DNA of 45,412 nucleotides from Ferruginibacter sp. Lineage in GTDB: Bacteria; Bacteroidota; Bacteroidia; Chitinophagales; Chitinophagaceae. The translations under genes and the position numbers were made by a program. Shown here one piece after another: positions 33,794-42,494 of this stretch (positions within the stretch are counted from its first letter, which is position 1; every line of letters begins with the position of its first letter). The notes below the pieces were generated by a model, which saw only the letters and a program-made list of their open reading frames with translations, did no database searches and had not been told where the DNA came from. The stretch is from the NCBI GenBank assembly GCA_025350645.1, contig JANXXM010000086.1, positions 1 through 45,412 on the forward strand, in the 5' to 3' direction.

Positions 33794-34465
33794 ATGGAAT
33801 TTCAAAAAATTTATAATAAAGGACAGGCACAATTATTTAAAAATAATTACCTGGAGTACCTTACTAAAACACACCCTCTCGTTATTTGGGGAATGTATAC
33901 CCCTGTTTTAATTTTATTGCCCTATTATTCTATAGCTACATTAGATTTTACCGGGTTCACCACATTTCTTATTTTTTTGGGAGGTATTTTTTTCTGGACG
34001 CTTACTGAATATATTTTACACCGTTTTGCATTTCACTTTCACCCCGAGAGTGAGCGGGGCAAAAAAATAAATTATATTTTACACGGTAATCACCACGAGT
34101 ACCCAAGAGATAGAGAAAGATTGTTTATGCCTGCAGCACCAAGTATTATTATTGCATCTGTATTTTTTATTCTCTTTTATTTAATAGTGGGGAAATTTGT
34201 TTTTGCTTTTTTTCCGGGCTTTATGCTCGGTTATCTGGTATATGGTACTATGCATTTTGCAATACATGCCTGGAACCCGCCTTTTAAATGGATGAAAGGA
34301 TTGTGGCGAAACCATCATTTGCATCATTATAAGCATAGTGACATGGGTTTTGGTGTAAGCAGTACTTTATGGGATCATATTTTTGGAACTATGTTTGATC
34401 TTAAAAAAGAAAAAGAAGACAAAGAGAAAGTGAAGGAGTTAATGTTTACTAAAAAGACAGCATAG
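33794..34465 (+). CDS. Sterol desaturase/fatty acid 2-hydroxylase family protein
   Basis: A 223-residue membrane di-iron enzyme of the fatty-acid hydroxylase superfamily. Two pairs of membrane helices bracket the histidine clusters: HRFAFHFHPE (near 77-86), HGNHHEYPRD (near 98-107), HFAIHAWN (near 155-162) and HHLHHYKHSD (near 175-184). The HGNHHEYP spacing resembles the FA2H type that adds a 2-hydroxyl group to fatty acyl chains, consistent with hydroxylated sphingolipids or ornithine lipids of some Bacteroidota; the substrate is inferred. The stop lies two bases before the 3' end of the convergent Uma2 remnant. Confidence 0.88.
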   Translation: MEFQKIYNKGQAQLFKNNYLEYLTKTHPLVIWGMYTPVLILLPYYSIATLDFTGFTTFLIFLGGIFFWTLTEYILHRFAFHFHPESERGKKINYILHGNHHEYPRDRERLFMPAAPSIIIASVFFILFYLIVGKFVFAFFPGFMLGYLVYGTMHFAIHAWNPPFKWMKGLWRNHHLHHYKHSDMGFGVSSTLWDHIFGTMFDLKKEKEDKEKVKELMFTKKTA

Positions 34466-34467
34466 TT

Positions 34468-35070
34468 TTACAGTTTATTATTATTGAAAATTACATCTCT
34501 GTAAAAATCTTTTATTAGAATTTCGAGGCGTACAGAAATAATTTTCAAGATTTCATTTCCCGTTTTATATTCCTGAAATAACCATTTTCCGTCGGATTGT
34601 TTTTCATATTTTTCCTATCAGTGTTTGAAAACTTGAGATAAGTATATATTCTTTTAAGGATGGAATATCTCTGTATAATTTAAATTTACTACCACGGTCA
34701 TAATCTTGAGTAGACTTTGATAATACTTTTATTAAAATAGATGGTTCGTAACTACACTTAAATTTTTTCATAACATTTCAATTTCACCACATATCACAGA
34801 AAGATCCGGATAAGTGTAAAGAAAATTTTCTAAACTATGAATTTTAAGATCGCTTGGAAAAATTTGACCTGTTTTTGTTTTTTTTAGAAAATCATCAAAT
34901 AATGTAAGTGCATTTCGAGTTATTTGATTATGAGATATAGATGCAGCAGCCATGGCAAAAATTTTCCCTTTGTAAAACTCATGTTTCTCCAAAGATTTTT
35001 CTTCCATCTCCAAATACTCTTCCTCCGTATATTTTAAAACAGGTAAAATATTCATTGCATTTGTTTGCAT
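34468..35070 (-). pseudogene. Uma2-family (DUF820) endonuclease gene with two frameshifts
   Basis: Uma2 proteins are PD-(D/E)XK-fold nucleases of about 190 residues. Three pieces in different frames rebuild one. The first (35070, or the ATG at 35055, to stop 34768) reads YTEEEYLEMEEKSLEKHEFY to YTYPDLSVICGE. The second (34771-34604) reads [20 protein letters not shown] and [10 protein letters not shown]. The third (from 34614 to TAA 34468-34470) reads [16 protein letters not shown] and RLEILIKDFY. A one-base loss near 34771 and a one-base gain at the GG 34614-34615 explain the shifts and restore about 195 residues. All three pieces match the family in order. The function is therefore probably lost. 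Confidence 0.88.
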
Positions 35071-35209
35071 AAATGTACAAGAACTATCTGCAAAATTTTA
35101 GTCCTTAGATTTATTCTTTATATAAAATATTTTTGCAAAATTATTTTTTTCTTAAAGATTATTTTAACAAATGTGCCATTCTGTATAATAATCATTTACA
35201 TAAAATAAA

Positions 35210-35518
35210 TTACCATCGCTCTTCATCATCTATATCTGTGTTTACAGAACTGTTTTCTTCTCTTGACTTTATTTTTTCTACATGTCTTTGAATAAACAAT
35301 GCAGCAATAATTTTACCTGCATCTTCCTTTTTATTTTCTGCTAAAAGTTTGTTTAGTTTAGTTTCATTTATATCTGCCCTGTACAAAATATAAATGAGTT
35401 TATTAAAATCGTGTAGGATGAGGTAATTAATTTTTTCTGTGAGAAAAATTACAAAATTATTTTCTGTAGCGTCTAAACCGAAAGACTGGTTTACAACCTG
35501 TACTATTTCGTTTTTCAT
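35210..35518 (-). CDS. Small hypothetical protein
   Basis: A 102-residue protein starting MKNEIVQVVNQSFGLDATEN, mostly helical by composition, with a charged C-terminus ending SSVNTDIDDEERW. It has no signal peptide or membrane helix. It starts 3 bp after the stop of the TIGR02757 gene, so the two are co-transcribed. The family recurs in Bacteroidota beside the same neighbour as far as I recall. The function is unknown. Confidence 0.72.
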   Translation of the reverse strand: MKNEIVQVVNQSFGLDATENNFVIFLTEKINYLILHDFNKLIYILYRADINETKLNKLLAENKKEDAGKIIAALFIQRHVEKIKSREENSSVNTDIDDEERW

Positions 35519-35521
35519 AAT

Positions 35522-36295
35522 TTAGAATTTTTCCAGTACTCCAAGCGCAAATAAAGCAAAGTCATATTTTGAAGGATCATTTTTATTCAGTGTCTTTATA
35601 GCTTTTGTAATTTCTAGCGTAGCCAGCCAATCTGTTTGCTTTCTTTTTAAAAGCCCGAAATGCCTTGCTACACGGGCTACATGCAAGTCTAAAGGTATTA
35701 CTAATTGAGATGGCGAAATGTTTTTCCACAGCCCAAAGTCAACACCCTTATTGTCATTTCTTACCATCCACCGCAGGTACATGCTTAAACGCTTACAGGT
35801 TGCTTTTTTTGCCGGCGATGCAATGTGTTTAAGGGTTCGTTTAGGAACATGTTCTAAGGAAAAAAAATAATTATAAAAACCATTGAGTGCATTTTCTATA
35901 TTTTCATCACCCGGCTTCATGCTTTTTGTAAAAGCAGTTTCTAAAGAATGATTACTGGAATAATGATACTGAAAAAAAGCTATAAAATAATATAAATCGG
36001 TGGGGTTAAAAGTGCGATGCTTAAAGTGAAGTAATTTTTTAAGATCTTTTTCTGTAGCAGTTAAACAAAATTGGTGTGGGGCATTATCCATCAGTTGCAT
36101 AAGCTCCTTACTTTTATTAATGATGGTAGTACGGTTACCCCAGGCAAATATTGCAGCAAAGAAACCTGCTATTTCTATATCCTGTTTTTTTGAAAATAAA
36201 TGAGGAATAGATATAGGATCTGGTACAATAAAAAAAGGTTGATTATATTCATCAACCTTTTTATTAAGAAAATCTTTTAGTTTGTTATCAATCAT
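35522..36295 (-). CDS. TIGR02757 (DUF2400) family protein
   Basis: A 257-residue protein of a family found in Bacteroidota and some other bacteria, with no established activity. Recognisable parts are DPISIPHLFSKKQDIEIAGFF near residues 26-46, FAWGNRTTIINKSKELM (near 50-66), MYLRWMVRNDNKGVDFGLW (near 172-190), LVIPLDLHVARVARHFGLL and the C-terminal KYDFALFALGVLEKF. The helical pattern and DLHVARVAR remind me of helix-hairpin-helix DNA glycosylases, but that is only an impression. A 102-residue gene follows 3 bp later. Confidence 0.88.
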   Translation of the reverse strand: MIDNKLKDFLNKKVDEYNQPFFIVPDPISIPHLFSKKQDIEIAGFFAAIFAWGNRTTIINKSKELMQLMDNAPHQFCLTATEKDLKKLLHFKHRTFNPTDLYYFIAFFQYHYSSNHSLETAFTKSMKPGDENIENALNGFYNYFFSLEHVPKRTLKHIASPAKKATCKRLSMYLRWMVRNDNKGVDFGLWKNISPSQLVIPLDLHVARVARHFGLLKRKQTDWLATLEITKAIKTLNKNDPSKYDFALFALGVLEKF

Positions 36296-36349
36296 TTTCT
36301 TTTCAAAAAACTTTAAATTATTTCAAACTCAAGTTCACATTGTTAGGAT

Positions 36350-37510
36350 TTAGTTGGCTTCAATAGCCACTCGTAAATCTTCCACCAAATCTTCTGCATC
36401 TTCTATACCTACGCTCAATCTTATCAATCCATCTGCCAAACCATTTTTAATTCTTTCCTCCCGGGGAATACTGGCATGGGTCATTGTAGCAGGATGGTTT
36501 ATAAGGGATTCCACCCCACCCAAACTTTCTGCCAGTGCAAATAATTTGGTAGATGTAAGTACTTTATTTGCTGCAGCAATGCTATCATCTTTTAACACAA
36601 AACTCATCATGCCACCAAAGCCACGCATCTGTGCTTTAGCAATATCATTATTTGGATGATCTTCAAAACCACACCAATAAACTCTTTCTACCTTTGGATG
36701 ATTACGTAAAAAATTTGCTACGATAATCCCGTTTTCGCAATGCGCTTTCATACGTACATGCAAAGTTTTTATGCCCCGCAAAACCAAAAAACAATCCATG
36801 GGACCAGGCACAGCACCACAACTTTTTTGTATGAAATATAACTGATCTCTTAGCGTATCATCATTAAGCATTAAAGCACCCTGAATAACATCGCTGTGGC
36901 CGCCAAGGTATTTTGTGGCAGAGTGCATTACGATATCTGCACCAAGGTTCAGCGGATTTTGCAAATAAGGCGAAGCAAAAGTATTATCTACGCATAGTAT
37001 GGCTCCTGCTGCTTTTGATATTTTTGCAGTTGCTGCAATATCTGTAATATTCATCAACGGATTTGTAGGTGTTTCTATCCAGATCAGTTTTGTTTTTGCT
37101 GTTACCGCTGCTTGTATATTTTGTACATCTGTAGTATCTACATAAATAAATTTAATACCATACTTTTCAAACACTTTTGTAAAAAGCCGGTAAGTGCCGC
37201 CATACATATCGTTGGCACAAATAACTTCATCGCCAGGGTTTAATAATTTTATAACTGCATCTGTAGCAGCCACACCACTGCTAAAAGCCAGACCATGTTT
37301 ACCGTTTTCTATTATTGCAAATGCATCTTCCAGCGCCTTGCGGGTAGGATTTTGGCTGCGTGCATATTCGTATCCCTGGTTTACGCCCGGTGCAGCCTGC
37401 ACATAAGTACTGGTTTGATATATCGGCGTCATAATAGCACCAGTACTAGGGTCTGGCACTGTACCTGCATGTATAAATTTTGTACCTAATTTTTTATTGT
37501 TATTGCTCAT
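36350..37510 (-). CDS. Cystathionine gamma-synthase-type PLP enzyme
   Basis: A 386-residue PLP enzyme of the Cys/Met metabolism family. Motifs are the N-terminal TKFIHAGTVPDPSTGAIMTP, YEYARSQNPTR (47-57), the cofactor loop SSGVAATDA (78-86), VDNTFASPYLQNP and the PLP lysine K200 in MHSATKYLGGHSD. It may be cystathionine gamma-synthase (making cystathionine from an activated homoserine and cysteine) or cystathionine gamma-lyase; sequence alone separates these poorly, though the YARSQNPTR and GGVESLINHP pattern fit either. It lies in its own transcriptional context, 117 bp before asnB's stop in the leftward order. Neighbours do not resolve the direction. Confidence 0.9.
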   Translation of the reverse strand: MSNNNKKLGTKFIHAGTVPDPSTGAIMTPIYQTSTYVQAAPGVNQGYEYARSQNPTRKALEDAFAIIENGKHGLAFSSGVAATDAVIKLLNPGDEVICANDMYGGTYRLFTKVFEKYGIKFIYVDTTDVQNIQAAVTAKTKLIWIETPTNPLMNITDIAATAKISKAAGAILCVDNTFASPYLQNPLNLGADIVMHSATKYLGGHSDVIQGALMLNDDTLRDQLYFIQKSCGAVPGPMDCFLVLRGIKTLHVRMKAHCENGIIVANFLRNHPKVERVYWCGFEDHPNNDIAKAQMRGFGGMMSFVLKDDSIAAANKVLTSTKLFALAESLGGVESLINHPATMTHASIPREERIKNGLADGLIRLSVGIEDAEDLVEDLRVAIEAN

Positions 37511-37616
37511 GGTTTCTTAATTATTGAACGGCGAAATTAAATCATTTTTAACCGCCGGGGTACAAGCGTTCAAAATGAAATGATAATGTTTTATGTATTT
37601 TTAAACATCATCAGTT

Positions 37617-37630
37617 TAACGCAAGCGTTA
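37617..37630. repeat. Short palindrome at the end of asnB
   Basis: TAACGCAAGCGTTA has six-base arms around AA. It overlaps the asnB stop codon (37628-37630). The AAGCGTT half-site recurs at 37564-37570, upstream of the gamma-synthase-type gene. A further GC-rich inverted repeat, CGGCG (37529-37533) with CGCCG (37553-37557), lies just before that gene's start. These may be regulatory or chance features. Confidence 0.4.
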
Positions 37631-39484
37631 CAATATACCCGCCAAACTCAAATATCGCCAATCTGCATTATCCTCATCTTGAGCGGCTTTGGGATTTATT
37701 TTTTTTTGCAATACTGTGGCATTCAGAATTTTTTTTTGCACAAGCTTTTCTTTTGCTTCGTAAAAAACAGGTTGTAAGCTGGCATCATTCATCCACATTT
37801 TTTGCGGCGGCTCAAAACCAACTTTTTCTGTACGCCACACAATATCATCTGGCAGTTTGCCGCTCATTACCTGGCGGAGTATATTTTTTGTAAAACCATT
37901 TTTAATTTTTAAGGAAGAAGGAAGCGAAAAAATAAACTGTACCAGGGCTATGTTTAAAAAAGGTAAACGTACTTCCGTACCATGCGCCATGCTGTTTCTA
38001 TCTGCATAGCGCAGTAGCTCCTGTAGCCCTTGCTGCATGGTATTAAAATATAAAATATCGTTTAGGGTTCTAATAACAGGTTTGTAAATACCTAGGTTCT
38101 CATTTTTTTTTTCGCTGTGCAGTAGGGCTGCATTTATATCTGCAGACTGTGCTATTTTATTATTGGCTTTCTTTTGCAATGCCTGCGCAGCCTGTACCGG
38201 TAGGTATGCAGCCAGAATATTTTTTGCACCCCATTGCATGTTTATATTATTTTTTTGAAAACCTGCTCTTTCTTTTTTTGCAAGAGTAAATTTATTTTTT
38301 GCTATAAGTTCCTGCACATACCAATGCAGGTATTTTGTATAACCGGCAAGGGTTTCATCTGCACCCTGCCCATCCAGCAAAACTTTAATATTATTATTTT
38401 TAGCAAGCTCGTACACTTTGTATTGTGCATAGATACTGGATGATACAAAAGGCTCTTCCTGATGGTAACATAATTTTGCAAAATCGTCTGCCAGCCCATT
38501 TGCAGTGGGTGTTATTGTAAAATTCTGCAGATTAAATTTTGCAGCTATTTTTTTTACAAAAGAATCTTCATCTTTTTTAAACCCGGGAAAAATAGCAGAA
38601 AAGGTTTTAAAATGACCATCATTATTTTTTTGCAGCCTGTTTATTAAATACGAAATGGCAGAGCTATCCAAACCACCGCTAAGGCTGCAGCCTATTGCCA
38701 CATCACTTCTCAGCCTTTTGCTTACGGAGTTTAACAGAAGTTTTTCCAGTTGCTGCGCAGCATCGGCTTCAGTAATATTTATGCAGGTTTCTTTATCAAT
38801 ATTTTTATACCGTACAGTTGTAAACTGCATATTTTTTAAATACAATATTCCATAATGAGCAGGCGGTAAAGAAAAAATATTTTTAAAAAATGTTTGTGAA
38901 CTATCACTTGCATGCTGCACCTGGCCCAGTGCAAGATAATTTACGATCATATTATCGTTTGCAGTTTTATCAATCCCCGTTGCCCAAAGTGCCTTCATTT
39001 CACTTGCAAATACAAATTGATTTTTATCTGTAAAATAATAGAAAGGTTTTTCACCGAAAACATCTCTTGCGGTAAATAATTTTTTCTCGGCCTCGTCCCA
39101 TATTGCAAATGCAAACATGCCATCAAAATATTGCATACAGTTTTCTTTATAATAATCGTATGCAGCTAGTATAACTTCCGTATCGCTGGCGGTGGTAAAA
39201 TGATAACCTTCTTTTATAAGTGTGGTTTTTATTTCCTTGTAATTGTATATTTCGCCATTATACACAATGCTGTACCGCTGCAGGTAATGCATAGGTTGTG
39301 CGGCTGCGGGCGAAAGATCTATAATAGCCAGCCGCCGGTGCGAAAAACCTGTGTTGTTGGTTTCATTTTGCCATTGGCCTTCCCCATTAGGACCACGGTG
39401 CGCCAGGGCATCGCTCATTTTTTTGAGCAATGTATTATTGATGATATTTTTATTTGTACAAATTATACCTGCAATACCGCACAT
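37628..39484 (-). CDS. asnB: Asparagine synthase (glutamine-hydrolysing)
   Basis: AsnB makes asparagine from aspartate, ATP and glutamine-derived ammonia. The 618-residue protein begins MCGIAGI, so C2 is the glutaminase nucleophile, followed by AHRGPNGEG, YNGEIYNY and the synthetase PPi loop SGGLDSS (269-275) and LLDGQGADETLAGY. The C-terminal RLPFLNIALVQFIFSLP is typical. The length is normal for the form used in biosynthesis, but relatives that modify cell-surface sugars or peptides share this architecture, so the physiological acceptor is not certain. The gene stands alone, with 149 bp upstream. Confidence 0.92.
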   Translation of the reverse strand: MCGIAGIICTNKNIINNTLLKKMSDALAHRGPNGEGQWQNETNNTGFSHRRLAIIDLSPAAAQPMHYLQRYSIVYNGEIYNYKEIKTTLIKEGYHFTTASDTEVILAAYDYYKENCMQYFDGMFAFAIWDEAEKKLFTARDVFGEKPFYYFTDKNQFVFASEMKALWATGIDKTANDNMIVNYLALGQVQHASDSSQTFFKNIFSLPPAHYGILYLKNMQFTTVRYKNIDKETCINITEADAAQQLEKLLLNSVSKRLRSDVAIGCSLSGGLDSSAISYLINRLQKNNDGHFKTFSAIFPGFKKDEDSFVKKIAAKFNLQNFTITPTANGLADDFAKLCYHQEEPFVSSSIYAQYKVYELAKNNNIKVLLDGQGADETLAGYTKYLHWYVQELIAKNKFTLAKKERAGFQKNNINMQWGAKNILAAYLPVQAAQALQKKANNKIAQSADINAALLHSEKKNENLGIYKPVIRTLNDILYFNTMQQGLQELLRYADRNSMAHGTEVRLPFLNIALVQFIFSLPSSLKIKNGFTKNILRQVMSGKLPDDIVWRTEKVGFEPPQKMWMNDASLQPVFYEAKEKLVQKKILNATVLQKKINPKAAQDEDNADWRYLSLAGIL

Positions 39485-39633
39485 GCTGTAAAGATAAAAG
39501 ATACCACAACAGTGTAAAATAAAATATTAAAAACAGGGTGTTTTAAATAATGTTGTATTTAATTGATAGGAGTATTACAAGAAGATAAGAAAAAAGTACT
39601 GGTAGAAATAAGTAGAAGTTTAACTCTAAAAAA

Positions 39634-40284
39634 TTATTTGGCAAATATTACGGGCAATACTGCTTTAACATTATCCCATGTCATTAAAAGATCTGCACCT
39701 GTTGCTGTATCCAAAAAAACCATAGTAAAATCCTCTATTGCAGGGCTCTGCTGGATTACAGGAATATCAGTTTTAAAAATATCGTTGGTTTCCTTTATGT
39801 GCAACCCCCAGGTATAAAGATTACTGTTTAAAATAATTGTCCAACTATCTGCATGTGGTATACAATAAATGATGTACGTACCCTTAGCTATATTTTTTCC
39901 TGCAATGATTACGTTTTCAAAAAAATCTATTTCCGTAGCTTCATTTGCGCCCAACCGCCAGGGCTTTCCATATACACAAAGATTTTCTGTTGTGCTGCCA
40001 AATATCTTTCTATCCTTTTTACGTGGCCTGCTGTAAATAACCCTTGCCACCAGTTTTTGCGTATCGTTTCCTTTCATTTTTTCTACTGGGTAGTTTGCCG
40101 GGCACCAGCTCATATCCATTGGCGACTGATCTTCGTTTACGTAACTATTATTATTGCGCTGCAAAGCACTATCTGTAGATAACCTTTTATTATCAGCATT
40201 ATTTACAGGCTTTTGCTCACAGGAAAAAATAATCAGGCAAAAAAACAAAACACATGTAAAAGAACGCACATTGGTATATTTCAT
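39634..40284 (-). CDS. DUF2911 lipoprotein
   Basis: A 216-residue exported protein. The N-terminus is a lipoprotein signal with the lipobox at IFSC (C22 region). It shares with its neighbour the SPMDMSWCPANYP stretch and the DUF2911 core: VIYSRPRKKDRKIFG, WRLGANEATEI and IAKGTYIIYCIPHADSWTII. The function of DUF2911 is not established. It begins 4 bp after the stop of a second DUF2911 gene, so the pair is a tandem duplication in one operon. Compared with its paralogue it has a longer N-terminus. Confidence 0.88.
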   Translation of the reverse strand: MKYTNVRSFTCVLFFCLIIFSCEQKPVNNADNKRLSTDSALQRNNNSYVNEDQSPMDMSWCPANYPVEKMKGNDTQKLVARVIYSRPRKKDRKIFGSTTENLCVYGKPWRLGANEATEIDFFENVIIAGKNIAKGTYIIYCIPHADSWTIILNSNLYTWGLHIKETNDIFKTDIPVIQQSPAIEDFTMVFLDTATGADLLMTWDNVKAVLPVIFAK

Positions 40285-40288
40285 AAAA

Positions 40289-40852
40289 TTAAAGTAGTAT
40301 GGGTAAAGAAACTTTTACATCATCCCAGCCGGCATTAAGTGTAAAGCCAGCTGCTGCCTTATCAAAATAAATATAAAACACCTCTGCAATTTCTGTGGTT
40401 TTTTGTACAGGCACATCTACCCTTACTACATCTTTTGTTTTATCGTATTTAAAAGAACCCCAAGAGTCCAGATCTTTGTTAATAATGATGGTCCATTTAT
40501 CTGTCGCTGGTATGGCATTTAAAGAATATCTTCCTTTTTTTATTTTAATATTATTAATTCGCACATCTTTATAAAACTCTATTTCGGTAGCCTCATTTGC
40601 GCCAAAGCGCCATACGGAGTTATAAGCCACCAGGTCTCCAAAAATAATACGATTGTTTTTTTGCGGGCGGCTGTAAATTACTCTTGCTACGAGCGGTTCG
40701 GTAACCTTATCCTGTATTTTTAATAAAGGAAAATTAGCAGGGTAGGTAGCCATATCCATAGGCGATTTATCTACCGCAGGTATTTTATTTTGGGCACTAC
40801 AAAAAATAGAAAAAACAGTAACAATAAGTAAAGTAAAAAAGTTTTTTTTCAT
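40289..40852 (-). CDS. DUF2911 protein, exported paralogue
   Basis: A 187-residue protein with a signal peptide (residues 1-20, ending FCSAQ) and the DUF2911 core VIYSRPQKNNRIIFGDL, WRFGANEATEIEF, IKKGRYSLNAIPATDKWTII and DLDSWGSFKYD. The mature N-terminus SPMDMATYPANFPL matches the neighbouring lipoprotein, showing recent common ancestry. It is first in the pair and ends 4 bp before its paralogue. An ACP phosphodiesterase gene lies 30 bp upstream in the same direction and may belong to the same transcript. Confidence 0.88.
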   Translation of the reverse strand: MKKNFFTLLIVTVFSIFCSAQNKIPAVDKSPMDMATYPANFPLLKIQDKVTEPLVARVIYSRPQKNNRIIFGDLVAYNSVWRFGANEATEIEFYKDVRINNIKIKKGRYSLNAIPATDKWTIIINKDLDSWGSFKYDKTKDVVRVDVPVQKTTEIAEVFYIYFDKAAAGFTLNAGWDDVKVSLPILL

Positions 40853-40882
40853 ACCAATTTTATTTGTTCAAAGATAAAAGAA

Positions 40883-41479
40883 TCAAGCTGTTAATAAAAC
40901 CTGCAATTTATAAGCGGCAAAATTTTTTAACTCAGTAAAAAAATGATTGTAGCAAGTTTGCATTTCGCTTTTGTGTTTTATAAAAATATTGTACGCCGTT
41001 TCTGTTTCGTTAATATAGCTTGCACGCCGGGCAAGGCCGCCAAAACTTTTTTGCATGCCCTCATTAAAACGATAATTATATAGCCAGTTTTGTGTATACA
41101 TCCATGGAAAAATTTTTGCGAAGGGTGGGGGGAAAAGTACTATATTTTTATTTAAGAGTGCATAGGTATTTTGCGCAAATAATGATAAAGCTTCGGGAGA
41201 TGAAAAATGGATATTATCATTAGCCAGAAAATAATCGTACACCACATCTGCAAATGCACCCGCATATAACCTGTACGCAGGGCGAAAAAATTCTTTCAAA
41301 TCTTTTGTACAGGCATGAGTATCTGTAAAATCATCTATTGCCCTGTGAAGTTTAATGCCCACTTGTATTTTATCGGGATAATTGTATTGTGTTTTACCTT
41401 TTACATAATCGCTTATCATGTTGCCAGCAAGCACATCAGTATTGTTAAACGAAAGATATGCATGGGCCAGGTAATTCAT
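40883..41479 (-). CDS. ACP phosphodiesterase (AcpH-like, DUF479)
   Basis: A 198-residue protein of the AcpH family, which removes the phosphopantetheine arm from acyl carrier protein. It begins NYLAHAYLSFNNTDVLAGN with the metal-binding histidine and aspartate pattern of this HD-like fold, continues GNMISDYVKGK, GIKLHRAIDDFTD (near 42-54) and YDYFLAND (near 83-90). Length fits. The substrate in Bacteroidota is unproven, so I leave the symbol empty. A strong intrinsic terminator of the upstream gene precedes it. Confidence 0.88.
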   Translation of the reverse strand: MNYLAHAYLSFNNTDVLAGNMISDYVKGKTQYNYPDKIQVGIKLHRAIDDFTDTHACTKDLKEFFRPAYRLYAGAFADVVYDYFLANDNIHFSSPEALSLFAQNTYALLNKNIVLFPPPFAKIFPWMYTQNWLYNYRFNEGMQKSFGGLARRASYINETETAYNIFIKHKSEMQTCYNHFFTELKNFAAYKLQVLLTA

Positions 41480-41499
41480 AATTCAAATATAAATTAAAA

Positions 41500-41528
41500 A
41501 CAAAAAGCTGCTCTTAAAAAAAGCAGCT
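41500..41528 (-). terminator. Intrinsic terminator of the 70-residue hypothetical gene
   Basis: On the minus strand AGCTGCT (41528-41522) pairs with AGCAGCT (41512-41506) over a 9-base loop, followed by TTTTGTTTTT. It begins 21 bp after the stop of the gene ending at 41550. Confidence 0.8.
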
Positions 41529-41549
41529 CGGTTTAAAAAAAGCAAAGTT

Positions 41550-41762
41550 TTATTTTATAGATCCGTGTTGTTCTACTGCTTCCCCCACATCATCTACAAG
41601 GCCCAGCGCATTTTTTATTAGCGGGTTTATATTATCATCATAAAACTTTTTTGCTTTTTCTTTTAATTCATCTTTTTCCTCATCGGTAAGTTTCGTGTAT
41701 TTGTACAAAGCAAGCGCACCCAGCCCAAGTAATATTAATCCTGTTTTATTTGATACTTTCAT
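41550..41762 (-). CDS. Small membrane-anchored YtxH-like protein
   Basis: A 70-residue protein: a short basic N-terminus, one hydrophobic helix (about 8-22, TGLILLGLGALALYKY), then a highly charged helix LTDEEKDELKEKAKKFYDD and a C-terminal LGLVDDVGEAVEQHGSIK. The anchor-plus-charged-helix layout resembles YtxH-type stress proteins, but no specific family is certain. It has its own strong terminator and an upstream terminator-like hairpin, so it is a monocistronic unit between carbonic anhydrase and the ACP phosphodiesterase. Confidence 0.78.
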   Translation of the reverse strand: MKVSNKTGLILLGLGALALYKYTKLTDEEKDELKEKAKKFYDDNINPLIKNALGLVDDVGEAVEQHGSIK

Positions 41763-41795
41763 TTTAATTTTTTTATGGTGATGAATAGGCTTTTA

Positions 41796-41828
41796 TAAAT
41801 AAAAAACCGTACCGAAAATGTTGGTTTT
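41796..41828 (-). terminator. Probable terminator of the carbonic anhydrase gene
   Basis: On the minus strand AAAACC (41828-41823) pairs with GGTTTT (41808-41803), followed by TTATTT. It starts a few bases after the carbonic anhydrase stop at 41833. The stem is only six pairs with a 14-base loop. Confidence 0.5.
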
Positions 41829-41832
41829 ATTA

Positions 41833-42471
41833 TTACAAATTATCATACTCATATAAAGGGTCAATTTTTGTACCGGGTTCCATTTCACATACTGGTTTTA
41901 TAATGCCATCATTAAGCCCATAAACCCAGCCATGCAAATGTGGGCGATTATCTTCCTTCCATGCTTTTTGTATTATTGATGTTTTGGCAAGGTTAAAAAC
42001 CTGCTCCCTTACGTTTATTTCTGTAAGCATATTTACACGGTCATCTTCTAGGGGCAATGCATCTATTTCTTCTCTGTGCAGGCGATATACATCTTTAATA
42101 TTTTTTAACCAGTGGTTTATGATGCCATAATGATGCTGGTTCATAGCAGCTTTTACGCCGCCGCAACCATAATGCCCGCATACAATTACATGCTTTACTT
42201 TTAAAACCTCTACTGCATATTGCAGTACACTTAGCATATTAATATCTGTGTTTACAACAAGGTTGGCTATATTTCTGTGTACAAATATTTCGCCAGGCTC
42301 TGTGCCTGTTATTTTATCTGCAGGCACACGGCTATCACTACAACCTATCCATAAAAACTCAGGTGATTGTTGTTGTGAGAGTCTTGTAAAAAACTGTGGG
42401 TCACTTTGCTGTTGTTCTTCTGCCCAGGCTTTATTTTCCAGCAATAATTTTTCGTAAGAAAGTATTCTCAT
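41833..42471 (-). CDS. can: Beta-class carbonic anhydrase
   Basis: A 212-residue cytosolic enzyme interconverting carbon dioxide and bicarbonate. The zinc ligands are plain: C44 and D46 in GCSDSRVP, and H100 and C103 in CGHYGCGG; R48 of the dyad is present. The HRNIANLVVNTD segment is typical of the Can type. It starts 23 bp after the stop of a truncated SulP transporter, an association common for bicarbonate-linked SulP proteins, so the two formed one operon. It appears complete and can function without the transporter. Confidence 0.95.
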   Translation of the reverse strand: MRILSYEKLLLENKAWAEEQQQSDPQFFTRLSQQQSPEFLWIGCSDSRVPADKITGTEPGEIFVHRNIANLVVNTDINMLSVLQYAVEVLKVKHVIVCGHYGCGGVKAAMNQHHYGIINHWLKNIKDVYRLHREEIDALPLEDDRVNMLTEINVREQVFNLAKTSIIQKAWKEDNRPHLHGWVYGLNDGIIKPVCEMEPGTKIDPLYEYDNL

Positions 42472-42494
42472 CGTATAATAATTTTTTATTTTAG

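Noticed and set aside
39563-39817. An 84-codon rightward frame at the end of the DUF2911 lipoprotein
   Set aside because: Mostly antisense to the DUF2911 gene and lacking any family features.
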